DNA of 64,000 nucleotides, from the NCBI GenBank assembly GCA_027946365.1, contig JAPEUQ010000009.1, forward strand, positions 992,001-1,056,000, given 5' to 3'. The stretch comes from Kalmusia sp. IMI 367209 (taxonomy: Eukaryota > Ascomycota > Dothideomycetes > Pleosporales > Didymosphaeriaceae). A program made the translations under genes and the position numbers. The notes beneath the pieces were generated by a model. The model did not search any database and had not been told where the DNA came from. It worked only from the letters and a program-made list of their open reading frames with translations. Shown one piece after another: positions 53,495 to 64,000 of this stretch (positions are counted from its first letter, which is position 1; the number at the start of each line of letters is the position of its first letter).

Positions 53495-55303
53495 ATGGCT
53501 CCTTCGAAGAAAAAAGTGGCTGCCGGTGCGGCCGACGTTGCGCATCGCCGGTGTAGTAGTATAAAAAAGCCGCTTCCAGTAACAGTGCTTTCTGGATTCC
53601 TTGTGAGTAGCAAGTTTGGGACGGAGTCACCGTTTCTAAGTTAACAGATCTAGGGAAGCGGCAAGACGACGCTCCTCCGTCACATTCTTCACTCGCCAGA
53701 CCATGGTCTTCGAATTGCTGTGATTGTGAATGACATGGCTGCCGTGAACGTTGACGGCAACCTCATTTCCAGATCTTCCACCTCCTCTCGCAAGTCGAAA
53801 AACGACAAAAATGCGGCGGAAGTCGTAGTTAAAGAAAAAGTTATTCAGATGCAAAACGGTTGCATCTGCTGTACACTGCGAGAGGACCTGCTTACTGAGT
53901 TAGCAAGACTGGCCTGGAGCGAGCAAGGTTTCGACCATGTCGTCATTGAGAGCTCTGGAATCAGTGAGCCACAGCAAGTCGCTGAGACATTTACAGTAGA
54001 GTTGACGGAGGCAATGGTCGACGCTGAGGGTATGGAGACTGAAGAGCGAGAGACCTTCCTAAAGGTGTAAGTAGTAAAGCTCTCCCATCATTGGTGCCCT
54101 CTGCTCATCATGCGCAGCGCAAAGCTCGGAGGACTCAAGTCCATCGCCACCGTTGATACAATGGTCACTGTCGTAGACGCCTTTCGCTTCTTCTCTGAAT
54201 TTGACACAGCCGAGTTCTTACAGGATCGGTTTTCAAAGGACGAGGTTCCGGAGGAAGACCAGCGTACAATTTCCGATCTTTTCGCCGACCAGATCGAATT
54301 TGCAAATGTCATCATCGTCAACAAAGTCGATATTGTCGACCGAAAGACACTTGGTCGCGTTCGAGCCTATATCAAAGCGTTGAACCCAACGGCGAATATT
54401 ATCGAGAGCAAGTATTCCAAAGTGGACATCAAGGAGATGCTCAACACTGGAAAATTCGACTTTGCAGAGGCGATTGCTAGCCCAGGCTGGCTGAGGAGCT
54501 TACACGAGATGACAGTCATGGATGTCCATGGAAAGAAGCGTGTGGCACCCAAGCCTGAGACTCTGGAGTAAGTGTCTCACTAATACTTTTCTGCGACATT
54601 GAACTTACCCAATTCTAGATATGGTATTGGCAGCTTTGTCTACCGAGCCAGAAGACCGTTCGACCCGTTGAAATTGTATCGTGCACTCGAAGGGAAGTTT
54701 ATCTTGCTTCAAGACGAGCCAGATGACGAGGACGAAGACATGAGCGATGCTGAATCAGAAGCCGACGAAGGAAGCAATAACGCTGACCAGTCCGATAGTG
54801 CTAGCGAGAACGGTCATGATGATTTCATGGACTCTGACCAAATTCTCGCAAACAAGAAGGCTAGCCCACATTTTCGTGGTCTTCATCGCAGCAAAGGCAT
54901 CTTCTGGCTTGCCACTCGTCCTTCTCAAATGGGCTCTTGGAGCACGGCGGGGGCCATGCTAACTCTCGGCTCTGAGATGCCGTGGTTCTGTACAGTGTCT
55001 GAAGATGAGTGGATGGCAGATGAAGATACATTGAAGAATATCAAGACAGACTTTGAGGGTGAGTGGGGAGATCGCCGACAAGAACTCGTCCTCATCGGCG
55101 AGGACTTAGACACGGATGGGTTGACAAAATTGTTGGACAGCTGTTTGTTGAGTCATTCAGAGATGCGAGAATGGGAAGGCGTGATGCATGATAACAAACT
55201 CAATGAAGAGGAGAAGGAAGAAAAGTTACAGGAGCTCTGGGATGATGGTTATTGGGCTGAATGGGGGCGTGCAGAGGAAGAAGAGCATCACCATGCTCAC
55301 TAG
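53495..55303 (+). CDS. CobW/Zng1-type G3E GTPase, putative zinc metallochaperone
   Basis: Exons 53495-53602, 53654-54066, 54118-54567 and 54619-55303 encode 551 aa. The P-loop [10 protein letters not shown] (37-46) is split off by the first intron, preceded by [10 protein letters not shown]. Then come [16 protein letters not shown], the metal-binding GCICC (105-109) in [30 protein letters not shown] and the VNKVD guanine-specificity motif ([10 protein letters not shown]). The CobW_C domain starts with [13 protein letters not shown]. It has a long acidic insert ([16 protein letters not shown]) and ends [20 protein letters not shown]. The tail HHHAH may bind metal. COG0523 members deliver zinc to client enzymes. 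All joins keep frame. Confidence 0.9.
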
Positions 55304-56173
55304 CATAGCGAGTATGTATGTTAATATCAAGATCTCGAAAAACGATGATAGAATCAGATCTGAATGCTGCAAGATGGATCTGGTGGATGCGATTGTTGAA
55401 CAAGGTGGAACAGTCTTTACTCGGGCCCATCCAAAAAGGGAAACTCGGTCAGCTGACGCACACCTCCGCTTCTTCCGCACTCGCATCTCCATGCAGTTTT
55501 CGCCTCCAGCCGTCAACCTTCAGAAGTGTCAAGCTCACCAAGACAGCCTTGGGAACGCCTCGTCGAACGCATAAGCATTCATGCCATCCTAGACAATCAT
55601 GACGAGATAACACGCGCAATCATAACTTGGCACCCCCCTTCGCCATATCAATCTACCCTCAGCCACTGTCTATAGCATCATCCAGGTATCAGATCGCATC
55701 GTCAAACCGTCTGTGCAGGTGCGTGACATCGATCACCAGCACCACTGTCACAGCGTCTCGGTTCCACATGCCTGAAACACTCAGCAGCCCATGAGCGCCG
55801 CTTCGCTCCGCGCGAACGTCTGTATACGTCGACCAAACCACGATACACTGTGGATGGAAATTTTAATGGTAGTAAGCCGTGGAGAAGAAACGCGCCGTTT
55901 GCTCCGCGCGCGGCGGTAATTTTGCGCAATTCGCCTTTTGGTGGTTTGTCGCGAGGCATTATCACGTCCTGTTTCAGGGTGCTGTACGACGCATACGAGA
56001 TCGCCTTTATTATACCCAAGAGTGCCGCGCTTTGCCCAGGTTTTCAGATCGCGTTGCTTCGTTATTCGCGTAAATCTTGAATACAATCCCAATTTCTTAT
56101 CCGTCTGGACATCTTTCTTTCACCAGTTTTCCACTATAAACTTCAATTTGCTAGCAGATTACCAGCCGCCACA
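55304..56173. other. Intergenic, no gene seen
   Basis: 3' flank of the CobW-type gene and promoter of the YbjQ-like gene. Open frames lack ATG starts or protein-like features. Confidence 0.45.
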
Positions 56174-56605
56174 ATGTTGACCAACCGTCGCTCCACCATG
56201 ATGCTCCCACGCCAGAATACGAACCCAACTCTGTCAGCACGCCCTGAACCAGCGCCAGAGACTGAACCACACTGCCGCACCTCCTCCGTCTTGACCGCCA
56301 CAACGCCTTCCTTACCCGGTTATCGCGTCGTCAAAGTCCTCGGGATGGTGCACGGCCTCACCACCGTTGCGCGCAAGGACACGAAAGCCTTCCTCAAATC
56401 AGTCGGCAATGGTAGCGAAGCAAAGAGCCTTACCCATATGATTTACAACGCGCGAGACCAAGCGTCGGAACGCATGATTAGGGATTGCATCGCGCGCGGC
56501 GGCAATGCGATCGTGGGCATGGGTTTTGGGGAGAGCGAGGTGCTGGGATTCGCCCAGATCAGCGTCTACGGCACAGCAGTGTATATTGAGAAAGAGAAGG
56601 CATGA
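56174..56605 (+). CDS. YbjQ/UPF0145-like protein, 143 aa
   Basis: An intronless ORF from the ATG in CACAATG. After about 48 polar residues the conserved YbjQ fold begins: GYRVVKVLGMVHGLTTVARK, then KSLTHMIYNARDQASERMIR and a glycine-rich strand-turn GGNAIVGMGFGESEVLGFAQ. It ends ISVYGTAVYIEKEK. Members form pentameric rings and have been called putative metal-binding; no function is established in fungi. The N-terminal Thr/Pro-rich extension has no known role. Confidence 0.85.
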   Translation: MLTNRRSTMMLPRQNTNPTLSARPEPAPETEPHCRTSSVLTATTPSLPGYRVVKVLGMVHGLTTVARKDTKAFLKSVGNGSEAKSLTHMIYNARDQASERMIRDCIARGGNAIVGMGFGESEVLGFAQISVYGTAVYIEKEKA

Positions 56606-57137
56606 CTAGAAGATCCGTTTCGGGATTCTGCATGCTGGGAGAAGTCAAGCGAACAGGCAGAAGGATATGAACTCGGCGACGTAGGAGAAAATTAAACCAC
56701 ACAGCCCGTCTGGATATGGGCAATTTTATGACATAACGACTGGGTTTAGGTCAGCGCGAGCAGGGGATACTCAGCGACGACGGCGTCCGAAGGCGTACAA
56801 GGAATCTCTGGAAAACAGCGGAATCGTTCAAAGGAAGCAATTCTTCCAGCTGGGTGCATTCGGGATGGATTTTGTGATACCCGAGTAATGACTTGGTCAA
56901 GCCAGCAGTGCGTAATGCGATAAAGAATGTATATAATTGTGACTCCTCTATCCTTTTTTGGGTAATATACATCACAGGCGTATCGATAGGTGTATCAATT
57001 ACTTTTACCAGGTGTCTTTAAAGCTTCTTTCGTAGCCAACAGGCCAATCGTAGACAATGGTCATGAGGTTCAATGTACTAACGTATTCTTTCCTTCGTAA
57101 ATCACAGTCCTAGAGCTACCCTCCCTACTAAACTTTC
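56606..57137. other. Intergenic, no gene supported
   Basis: Contains a minus-strand frame at 56751-56970 (GYHKIHPECTQLEELLPLND) that looks somewhat protein-like but has no confirmed exon structure. It may be a relic connected with the small gene upstream. Confidence 0.3.
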
Positions 57138-57397
57138 CTAGTAACAATACAGCTCCAAGTCTTGGATATATCCATAAGCCGTCTCTATCTCCTTCAACAG
57201 CTGCCCTGGGTAATAGTAGATAGTGTTTTCTATCCACCTTGGGGACACCCCTCTTCTCGATGACAAGTATGACACTGACCGTCATTCTTGCATTTGGAAT
57301 ACTCAACCTGATCAAAGACTGGCGTGAAATCTTTAGGTAAGCGTCCAAATCGTATCATGGTCATATTCTCGTGTTTCTGCGACCAATGCGATGCCAT
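57138..57397 (-). CDS. Small hypothetical protein, 61 aa, two exons (doubtful)
   Basis: Exon 57397-57280 reads MASHWSQKHENMTMIRFGRL and ends EYSKCKND. An intron (GTCAGT...CCCAG, 57206-57279) joins to GQLLKEIETAYGYIQDLELY and a TAG at 57138-57140. Frame and splice signals agree and the composition is plausible, but no family is recognised and the gene may be the remnant of a longer one. Confidence 0.3.
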
Positions 57398-57488
57398 CAG
57401 CACAGTCGTTCTCGTGAGTCCAAGATGGCTCTATGTAGTAAGAAGCCAGACAAAGAAGACTCTCAACCACCGGAATATCCGCGACCCC

Positions 57489-59298
57489 CTACCATTCACA
57501 ATAGACCGTAGCATGCTCCCACACGTAGTTTTTCTCACTACCACACTTGATAATCGCACCTGGGCCAGCGGTTTTTGCTGGATCTGCCCTACAGCCAACA
57601 CCATTGCCGTTGAAGCTCGGACAAAACAGGGCCCCTGCGTTCGTGCCATCGCACTTGAAAGTGCAACCCTCTTCGCCGAAAAGCTTATTGAGGGGAAAGG
57701 TGCCTCCCGGCCAAACCGGGTAATCGAGCGTGTGATCGCTGAAATCCGTCTCCCAAGTATCCCTGCCGTTGTGAAGCAGGGATTTCACGTCGCGTCCACA
57801 GGCGCCGTCCTTGCCAACGTCAACGGCGAAGATCCGCCAGCTAAAGATGTTTGTCTGTGTCCCTGGGGGAATGGTATCTGACAATACGACGGAAATAGCC
57901 TTGGTGGGTTGTGGTGTTGGAGAGGGAAGTGGACTTGGATTAGGTTTAGGACTTTGACTAGGTTTAGCACTAGGCGAAGGGGCGGAGGCCGGCTGGTAGT
58001 CATTGTATGCTTGAACAATTGCGTCCCTGTAAGCAGTCATGCCGTTTATGTTCGGATGAAAGACACGGGCTATCCAATCTGGAAGGTCGCTGCCACTTGT
58101 GATGGCTACCTCACCGTCTCCTGGTACGTTGTTCCTCATGTTGTTGAGATCGATCGAGGTATTGTTGTCGAGTACTCCGTTAGCCATAAGACAGGTGAAG
58201 TAGTCGCCTTGATCGCCATCCTCTAAGAGAGCCTTGCAATCCCCTGAAGGTATGTTTGAGCCTTTGCCGTCGAAGTTGACGGATTGACCGCTCGTTGTGT
58301 ACTCTAGAGGGTAGAACCATATGTCAGGGTTCCGATAGCTGGGTTCCCGGACGCCTTCCTCGCAGAATCGGTGGCCTGCAAAGTGCGAGTTGGTATCCAC
58401 GTAATGAATGTCGGCACCGGTGGGCCAGTTTCTGATGGTGGCTTGGATTTTGTCGTTCAATTTCCAGGTAAGCCAATTCATCCCACGTCTTCGCTCTTTG
58501 GTCAATGGCAAGACGTAGTTATTCGGACAGTTGAGTTTGAAGCTCACGTTATCACAGTAGTCCGTTTTGTCATTCCAGAACTCGGGATATCCAGTGATGA
58601 ACAGCTTTGTGCGGGGCGCAAAATCAAATATAGCCTGAATGGCGCGAGAAAGGTCAGACGCGAATTTTTCCGAGTCGATGTTGCCTTCAACTTCCTTCAT
58701 GGCCGCGTTGCAATCGTTGGTACAATCGTCAAACCAGAACCAGTGGCATCCCCTACATGCGTTGATATGGCTTTGATAGAAGCGATAAACACACTATATG
58801 TCATTAGCTGGAGCTCGAAGGACATAACGTCACATCTTTTGGACATACCCGGTCAAGAAGAGTCGCAAAGCCAATATCATTTCCGCCAATAGACAAAGTT
58901 ACCATATCCGGATTCTTATCTTTAAGCTGGCTAGCCTGGGATTGCTTGACCTTCCCGCTAGGTCTATCTTCGAATATGTGCCAGGTTCTCGACCCCGAAC
59001 AGGCTATGAATGAAAAGTCTATGGGCTTTGGTCCGTGGATCCGATCGTCCTCTGCAACTTGTGGCCCAAAAGCTTTCTTATACCGGCGGCATTTGGTGTC
59101 ATCATAGCGGTCTCCAGCACTAGGGCCTGAAGCGAAAGACTCTCCGAGAGATGCGTATTTGCTAACATCAAAAGGATCTCGGGGGAAAAGATCTGGTGGA
59201 TGTACGACCTCCCAGTCGGATTCTGGTAGTGCCAAAGCATGTAACTGGCCTAGCAACGCTAGGATGGCGAGATATGACGTTCTTTGAAGAAATAACAT
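57489..59298 (-). CDS. Secreted SGNH/GDSL hydrolase with a Cys-rich C-terminal domain
   Basis: Exons 59298-58849 and 58793-57489 (55-nt intron) encode 584 aa. The signal peptide MLFLQRTSYLAILALLGQLH is followed by the SGNH hydrolase domain. Block I is KYASLGESFASGPSAG (nucleophile Ser54), with Glu in the place of the usual Asp of G-D-S. Block III is LSIGGNDIGFA (138-141). The block V His is about 396 in ARVFHPNINGM. Many Cys (CHWFWFDDC, YCDN, NCPN) fit an extracellular esterase or lipase. A Pro/Ser linker (about 420-448) leads to an unassigned domain (449-584) with six Cys, including GEEGCTFKCDGTN and a final HATVYCEW. It may be a substrate-binding module. The substrate is unknown. Confidence 0.83.
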
Positions 59299-60300
59299 AA
59301 TGAGAAGTGGTTGAAGATAAGATACTTGCACATGGTTAAACAAAGATAGAGAGCTTTATATCTTCTTCTCACAGGAAATGAGCTTGGAAAGCCTAGCTCC
59401 CGTCTTACAGACTACCATTTTTAATTTACACACAGATGAAAGCACACTCAGCCTTGGTAAGTTTCAGACGGGGGCTATGAGCAATCGGATCACGAACACT
59501 AATCCTATGGCTAGTCATTGTTGCCCATTGCATCCTACACTAGTTGTAGGGTTTGATCACTGCATACAGAAATAGAAAGTCAGATGACGTTCGCAAAAAC
59601 AAATTTCAGAAGAGATTGGGGCAGTGGGTTCGCGAGTAGCGAATGGGCCAATAATCTCCTTAAAATCAGAAACAACTCCATGTAATCAAAGATTCTCGCG
59701 CGAGAGTGCGAGGTCGGATATCGCCCGTAGGCTATGGTCGTGATCAAGGCGAATGTGAGCAATGAGCACGTGCGAGGCAGATCCATGGTAGACGATTAAC
59801 CTCATCGTATAGAAAATTGAATATAATGCAGTCTTGAACTATGTTTGATCTTCAATCCAATCATGTTTTTATTAGATTGATTTTCCAGAAAGTAGACAGG
59901 TAAATCTAAGGGAGCGAAATGGCCCACAGTTAGCATTAACACTTGTGACTGACCAGAGTTGTGATTTGAACTGGTTGATTGAACCACAAGTTAATGGGAG
60001 GAACAGCGACTGACTTCACGCCTTAATTATCACCACCGATTTAGCCTTAGCTGGAATCAGCGGGGGCGGAGATCATTTGAGACCAAGCCAAGAGTACCCA
60101 GCCGCGGGGCAAGGCTGTGTACATGTGTATGACATAAGCGCGATCCTAGATGGATGTTAGTCAAATTAATATCACCTTCGACCACATGCTCCTCGTTTCT
60201 CGCTTGAAGTTCTCGAGGCTCTTGCATCATCGATCTTGCAACATAGCTAAAGCTAAGCTAACGCACACTTCCTCTTGATCGAGGTACTGCCTATCACATT
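59299..60300. promoter_or_regulatory. Divergent promoter, SGNH hydrolase / actin-fold protein
   Basis: About 1 kb between divergent genes. A TATA-like TTTATATC is near 59353 before the SGNH gene. No gene seen. Confidence 0.4.
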
Positions 60301-61389
60301 ATGGCGTCTCTTAGATTCCTTATCTTTGCATTAATCTCTATAACGATTTTCTCTTGTCTCCTTTATCAACGATTGAGCGCAAGCGAATCGGTGCAATCGG
60401 GTATGGGTACCACTCTCGGAATATCTCTGAGTGCAGATCATGGGACTGTATCAATTCGACAGCAGGATGGGAGATTTCGGGATGTAGGCAAAGTCGAAGG
60501 GGATGTCGAGTACCTAGGACTGATAAAGCGGCTATCCATGCAAAGCTCACAACATCCCAGGTGCGTCTATCCAATAAAGCCTCACAAGAATAGGACTTAC
60601 GTTGTTCACAGTCCGCCCTATGGAAGCATGGAAGACCAATGGGACGACCAGCCACGGCAATTTTTGAGGAAAATGAGAAAAGCTGTTGGCTTGCCGGCTT
60701 CGTCCGATGTAGCTGTCTTGTCATCTATGATGCAGAAGCTTGTCGACATCGCAGAGCCCTCTTCCTCTACCATTATTAGCTTCCCCGCGTTGCCTGGCCT
60801 ATACCAAGAAGACATTGCGGATGTTGCGACATATCTTGGCATTCGCGTGCTTGAAGGCAATCACCATTATCCCCCGCATACAATAACGGCTGTCTATGCT
60901 GGACATGGTATGGGCCTTTGTGAAAGCTTCACAAATGAGGAAAAGTGTACGGAGGAAGGACTGAAACTCCCCGTGCGCCAGACTTTGCTCGTCGAGTATT
61001 CAGAGGCCGCTTTATTGCTGCACGTCCAATCCATGCGTGAGGCCTACGACCTTGCATGGCCCGACATGGACCTAGCAACTTCCTTCGATCTCGGAAACGC
61101 TAACCCATCGGAGCCTGATGTTTTCGATAAGATCCGCGACCTTGTCACACAGCTCTTAAGTCTGAGATACGGCCACTTTCCACAACCCCCAAAGGGTATC
61201 ACAGTCATTATGACTGGACGCCCTGACAGAGTGAGCGATTCCGCGTTTCAAAGAGCGATCACGGACGGAATCGAGGCATTAGGTTTTGAAGTCGACTTGC
61301 TTGACAACAATCCAGACTACATTGCAGCTAGAGGCGCTGCTGAACTTGCTTGGAGGGCGTTATCGCTTTCTGAACAAGCTGAACTCTAA
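60301..61389 (+). CDS. Actin-like-ATPase-fold fungal protein with N-terminal membrane anchor
   Basis: An intronless 362-aa ORF. Residues 1-24 (MASLRFLIFALISITIFSCL) form a signal anchor. The body resembles a large family of filamentous-fungal proteins with a diverged Hsp70/actin-type nucleotide fold. A first beta-hairpin GTTLGISLSADHGTVSIRQQ stands where phosphate loop 1 lies. It is followed by GKVEGDVEYLGLIKRLSMQS, RKMRKAVGLPASSDVAVLSS, TIISFPALPGLYQEDIADV and AVYAGHGMGLCESFTNEEKC. The terminal PDYIAARGAAELAWRA resembles the adenosine-binding motif of actin-fold proteins. The loop lacks the usual D-x-G-T, so ATP hydrolysis is doubtful. Function unknown. Confidence 0.65.
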   Translation: MASLRFLIFALISITIFSCLLYQRLSASESVQSGMGTTLGISLSADHGTVSIRQQDGRFRDVGKVEGDVEYLGLIKRLSMQSSQHPRCVYPIKPHKNRTYVVHSPPYGSMEDQWDDQPRQFLRKMRKAVGLPASSDVAVLSSMMQKLVDIAEPSSSTIISFPALPGLYQEDIADVATYLGIRVLEGNHHYPPHTITAVYAGHGMGLCESFTNEEKCTEEGLKLPVRQTLLVEYSEAALLLHVQSMREAYDLAWPDMDLATSFDLGNANPSEPDVFDKIRDLVTQLLSLRYGHFPQPPKGITVIMTGRPDRVSDSAFQRAITDGIEALGFEVDLLDNNPDYIAARGAAELAWRALSLSEQAEL

Positions 61390-62289
61390 TTGAAGGTTCT
61401 TAGTGTACTGGGGAAAACTAATGGCCGGCCGTTTGTCGTCTTCGGTATTTGTGGGAACCTTTCGACGGGGAGGCTTTGGCTGGTAAGCTCCTCGCAAGGC
61501 TTCTTCAGCTCGGCGATAATCAGCATATCCCTGCAAATGAGTAGAATATGGATACCTCTCGCACGCTCATTGTATGGACACATCTATATATGTAGAAAGT
61601 GGGATGGCGAGAAGCGGAAGACCCTGAAGTTTCGTTGTGTATTGCATACTCTTGCACGAGACCGGCATAGAGAACCCGAACACGAATCTGGCTGGCCAAG
61701 CTTCCGAGCCCAGAGATGGAAGTATGTCGCACAGAAAGGAGAGAATGATTGAGTTCGCAATAGTCGCCAGCATGTTGCGGAGTTAACGGTGAGGCATCAT
61801 GTTTCGGCGTTCGCCAATGTATTGGGCGCCGTACATGGGCGCCGGAGGCCAGAGACCCCGCAGTAAGTGGGCAACAAACGATTCCAAGGCTGCTCCAGGA
61901 TCTTGTCTATATCACGCCGAATTAATGCTTCAATTTCAAGATATTAATGCATGTATAAGGATCTGTGACTCGCTGTGCGTGCCGTGATGTGTTGTACATA
62001 GGCTGCGGGTGCGCAGCTTAGCAATCGCGGGCTGTGGGGAAGGCCTGGCGCCCGTTCGCTGTGTAAAGCTGACCCACGACGTCTATCCTGCCAGTAATAC
62101 GATGCTTACGCCTTGTTGCCGCCTACAGCCCTCAAACTCCTTGGACGCTGTTCCCTAAAACAGGGGTCCCGGGTCCAAAACTCCATAGCCATGCTCTCGG
62201 GCGTCATTTGAAGCTTCCACAGCCACCACGACACCCACCCACCTCGATGACTGCCTCCGCGACCCTCTCCGCTCGATCACGCCGTGGCC
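61390..62289. other. Intergenic, no gene seen
   Basis: 3' region of the actin-fold gene and promoter of the Zn2Cys6 gene. Nothing recognised. Confidence 0.45.
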
Positions 62290-64000
62290 ATGTCCCTCGC
62301 TCCACCTGCGACTCATGATGGCGATAAAGAACACGCCTTGCCCGGCGAGGTGCTTCTGTCGAAGACGTGCCAGAACTGCTTCTCATTGAAGATCCGATGC
62401 GATCGGACGCAGAGGAACGACATCTGCGATAGGTGCATAACCCTGCGTTATCTTTATATAAAAATACATAGCTGACCAGAGAAGGTGCGCTCGGCTAGGG
62501 AAACAGTGCGTTTTCCGCCCTGCACGACGACGCGACAATTCAGCAAAGCGCGACTCGTATGACTTCCCCTCACTGACGTTGCGCCATACTTAACAAGAAT
62601 TCCAGGCGCATACAAGCCCTTGAAGCACAAGTCCGGGACCTCCTCCGCATCAAAAACCCTTCCCACAATGCCCAGCAGCCGCTGCCCGAAGATGCCTCTT
62701 CCGTCGTATCGACCCCGCCGCGCGATGGCGACGTTATTGATGAAGATATTATCACGATTGAGAGGGCGGATACACTGGTCGAGCTGTACAAGTCTGAAAT
62801 GATGCCCCATTTTCCGTTCATAATAATCCCCCCGCGGGATACTGGGGCGAGTCTACGGCATGAGAAACCATTCCTGTTCCTCGCAGTATTGTCGGTCGCG
62901 AGCTTTCACGACCTGGTCGCTCAGGAAAGATTGGGGAACAAGTTCAAGGTTATGGTGACCGACAAGGTACTATACGGCGGTGATGACTGCTTGAAATTAG
63001 AATACCTACAGGGTTTGTTGATCGTATTAGCTTGGTATGGCTGCTTCAGGCTGAAGAAGCGGGGCTATTTGCTAACGCTACATAGGAACCAGTACCACGG
63101 ACGCTCCAAATACTACACACAATATCTACAGTTGGCAATCTCGATAGCAGTAGATATGCGCCTAGACCGTAAGCCCCTTGGCAACAAACCTGTAAGATTC
63201 GAAAATAAGCGCGACCCTCTCGTGGCCGGTAGCCCAGGGACGCAGACATGGGGTGCAGAAGAGCAGCGTGCAGCTGCGGGCATCTTCTACCTCTCTTCTA
63301 CGTAGGTGCTCTACCCTTTTTCCGTGGGGATCGGCTGACGTATCCAGAATTTCCAAATTATTAGACAAGATGAATACTTTTCCTTGCACACAATGTATTG
63401 AGGAAGGATGCCTGGCTCTTGGTCAAAAAGCGGAGTATAGAACAGACAAAGATCTATATCATGTCATAAATCTGCAGAAAATCATTGAGAACATAGAAAC
63501 AATAGCCAGAGAGCCGGGATCGGAAGCAGAGGCAGAGGAAGCGTACATACGCGTGAGAACAGAGCTTGAAGAGTTTCGAGCATTCTTAAGTGTCGATGTT
63601 AGCGATAGTCGTCAGTCATGCTTGGCCCGTGTGAAAACTGTCACTAACCGTTGTAGACCTCCTTTTCATGCAATTTCACACGGCGAAGCTGTTCCTCTTC
63701 CAGGCCGCTTTCTTTGAGCGCAACCTCCAGCAATCCCCCACCATGCACCTCAACATCCTTGCTGAAGGCCTCGAGGGGGCAAAAGCATTCCTCGATCTCT
63801 ACCTCTGGTTACCTCCGAAATCTGAAATGGCTCTAACCAATTCCGAGTGGATACAACTCTCCTTTGGTGTAACGCAAGCCGCGAAGTTCGCTATCATTAG
63901 CAAAGCGCCAGCCGTCGAAGTACAGACCAGGGACCTACGACACCGCTTGAATATCGACCATGTATTCCGGCATCTTACCTTGCGGATCGGAGCGCTAGTC
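62290..64000 (+). CDS. Zn2Cys6 transcription factor (5' part; continues past the window)
   Basis: Exons 62290-62446, 62499-62556, 62606-63034, 63086-63301, 63348-63610 and 63657 to beyond 64000 give 489 codons so far, all in frame. The binuclear zinc cluster CQNCFSLKIRC...CDRCITLRKQC has the classical C-x2-C-x6-C-x8-C-x2-C-x6-C spacing and is completed across intron 1. A basic linker (FRPARRRDNSAKR) and a coiled coil (RIQALEAQVRDLLRIKN) for dimer formation follow. The middle region, from ADTLVELYKSEMMPHFPFII through YTQYLQLAISIAVDMRLDRK, is the fungal_trans regulatory domain. The fourth and fifth introns could be mistaken for coding because one is a multiple of three without stops. The target genes are unknown; no close pathway genes are adjacent. 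Confidence 0.88.

Noticed and set aside
55702..56092. Minus-strand open frames rich in Arg/Lys
   Set aside because: Start codons are TTG, composition follows the GC content of that strand, and no domain pattern is visible.
57426..57512. Plus-strand mini-ORF beginning MALCSKKPDKEDSQPPEYP
   Set aside because: Reads nicely but is 28 codons, overlaps the 3' end of the SGNH gene on the other strand, and has no supporting exons.
1..64000. CRISPR arrays, bacterial operons, insertion sequences
   Set aside because: Not expected in fungal nuclear DNA. No regularly spaced repeats, transposase frame, LTR pair or terminal inverted repeats were seen.

Overview
The window is nuclear DNA of a filamentous ascomycete, probably a dothideomycete-like mould. 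Genes are closely packed on both strands and are interrupted by short GT-AG introns, mostly 45-105 nt. There is an intron-containing tRNA-Lys, and the gene repertoire is typical of moulds: HET-domain protein, fungal rhodopsin-like membrane protein, GH72 glucanosyltransferase, Zn2Cys6 regulator, questin-oxidase-like protein, SGNH hydrolase and carotenoid oxygenase. The class-level placement is inference; the eukaryotic gene structure is read directly.

Layout. 0.3-6.1 kb: an HRI1-like gene (-), an amidase (+) and an AAAP amino-acid permease (+). The last two share a CGG-N6-GCGA promoter motif. 6.2-9.7 kb: a questin-oxidase-like gene and SGT1 (both -). 10.2-16.3 kb: a small secreted pepsin-lobe-like protein, a GPI-anchored GH72 enzyme and an F-box/ankyrin protein. 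17.0 kb: tRNA-Lys(CUU). 18.4-23.7 kb: a rhodopsin-like membrane protein and a 1014-residue protein with two HET domains around 32-residue tandem repeats. 25.3-39.5 kb: housekeeping genes (PQ-loop protein, gamma-glutamylcyclotransferase-like, Ulp2-type SUMO protease, class II eIF4E, phosphatase-1 regulator Glc8/inhibitor-2, M18 aminopeptidase). 39.5-42 kb: gene-poor, with a decayed coding relic. 42-51.4 kb: EthD protein, carotenoid oxygenase, inositol/sugar transporter, then a divergent pair that looks like a complete trans-3-hydroxy-L-proline to L-proline pathway. 51.8-61.4 kb: a broken hypothetical gene, a CobW-type GTPase, a YbjQ-like protein, an SGNH hydrolase and an actin-like-ATPase-fold protein. 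62.3-64 kb: the 5' part of a Zn2Cys6 transcription factor that runs off the window.

Genes that seem to work together. The amidase and permease could take up and hydrolyse amides or amino acids under one regulator. The dehydratase/reductase pair shares a 440-bp promoter with a perfect 7-bp inverted repeat of the Zn-cluster type. Three otherwise well-conserved genes (HRI1-like, permease, SGT1) each carry exactly one surplus base in or beside a short G/C run. Because SGT1 is normally essential, sequence error is the first explanation to test. A hypothetical gene at 52 kb has both a frameshift and an in-frame stop and is more likely a real pseudogene.
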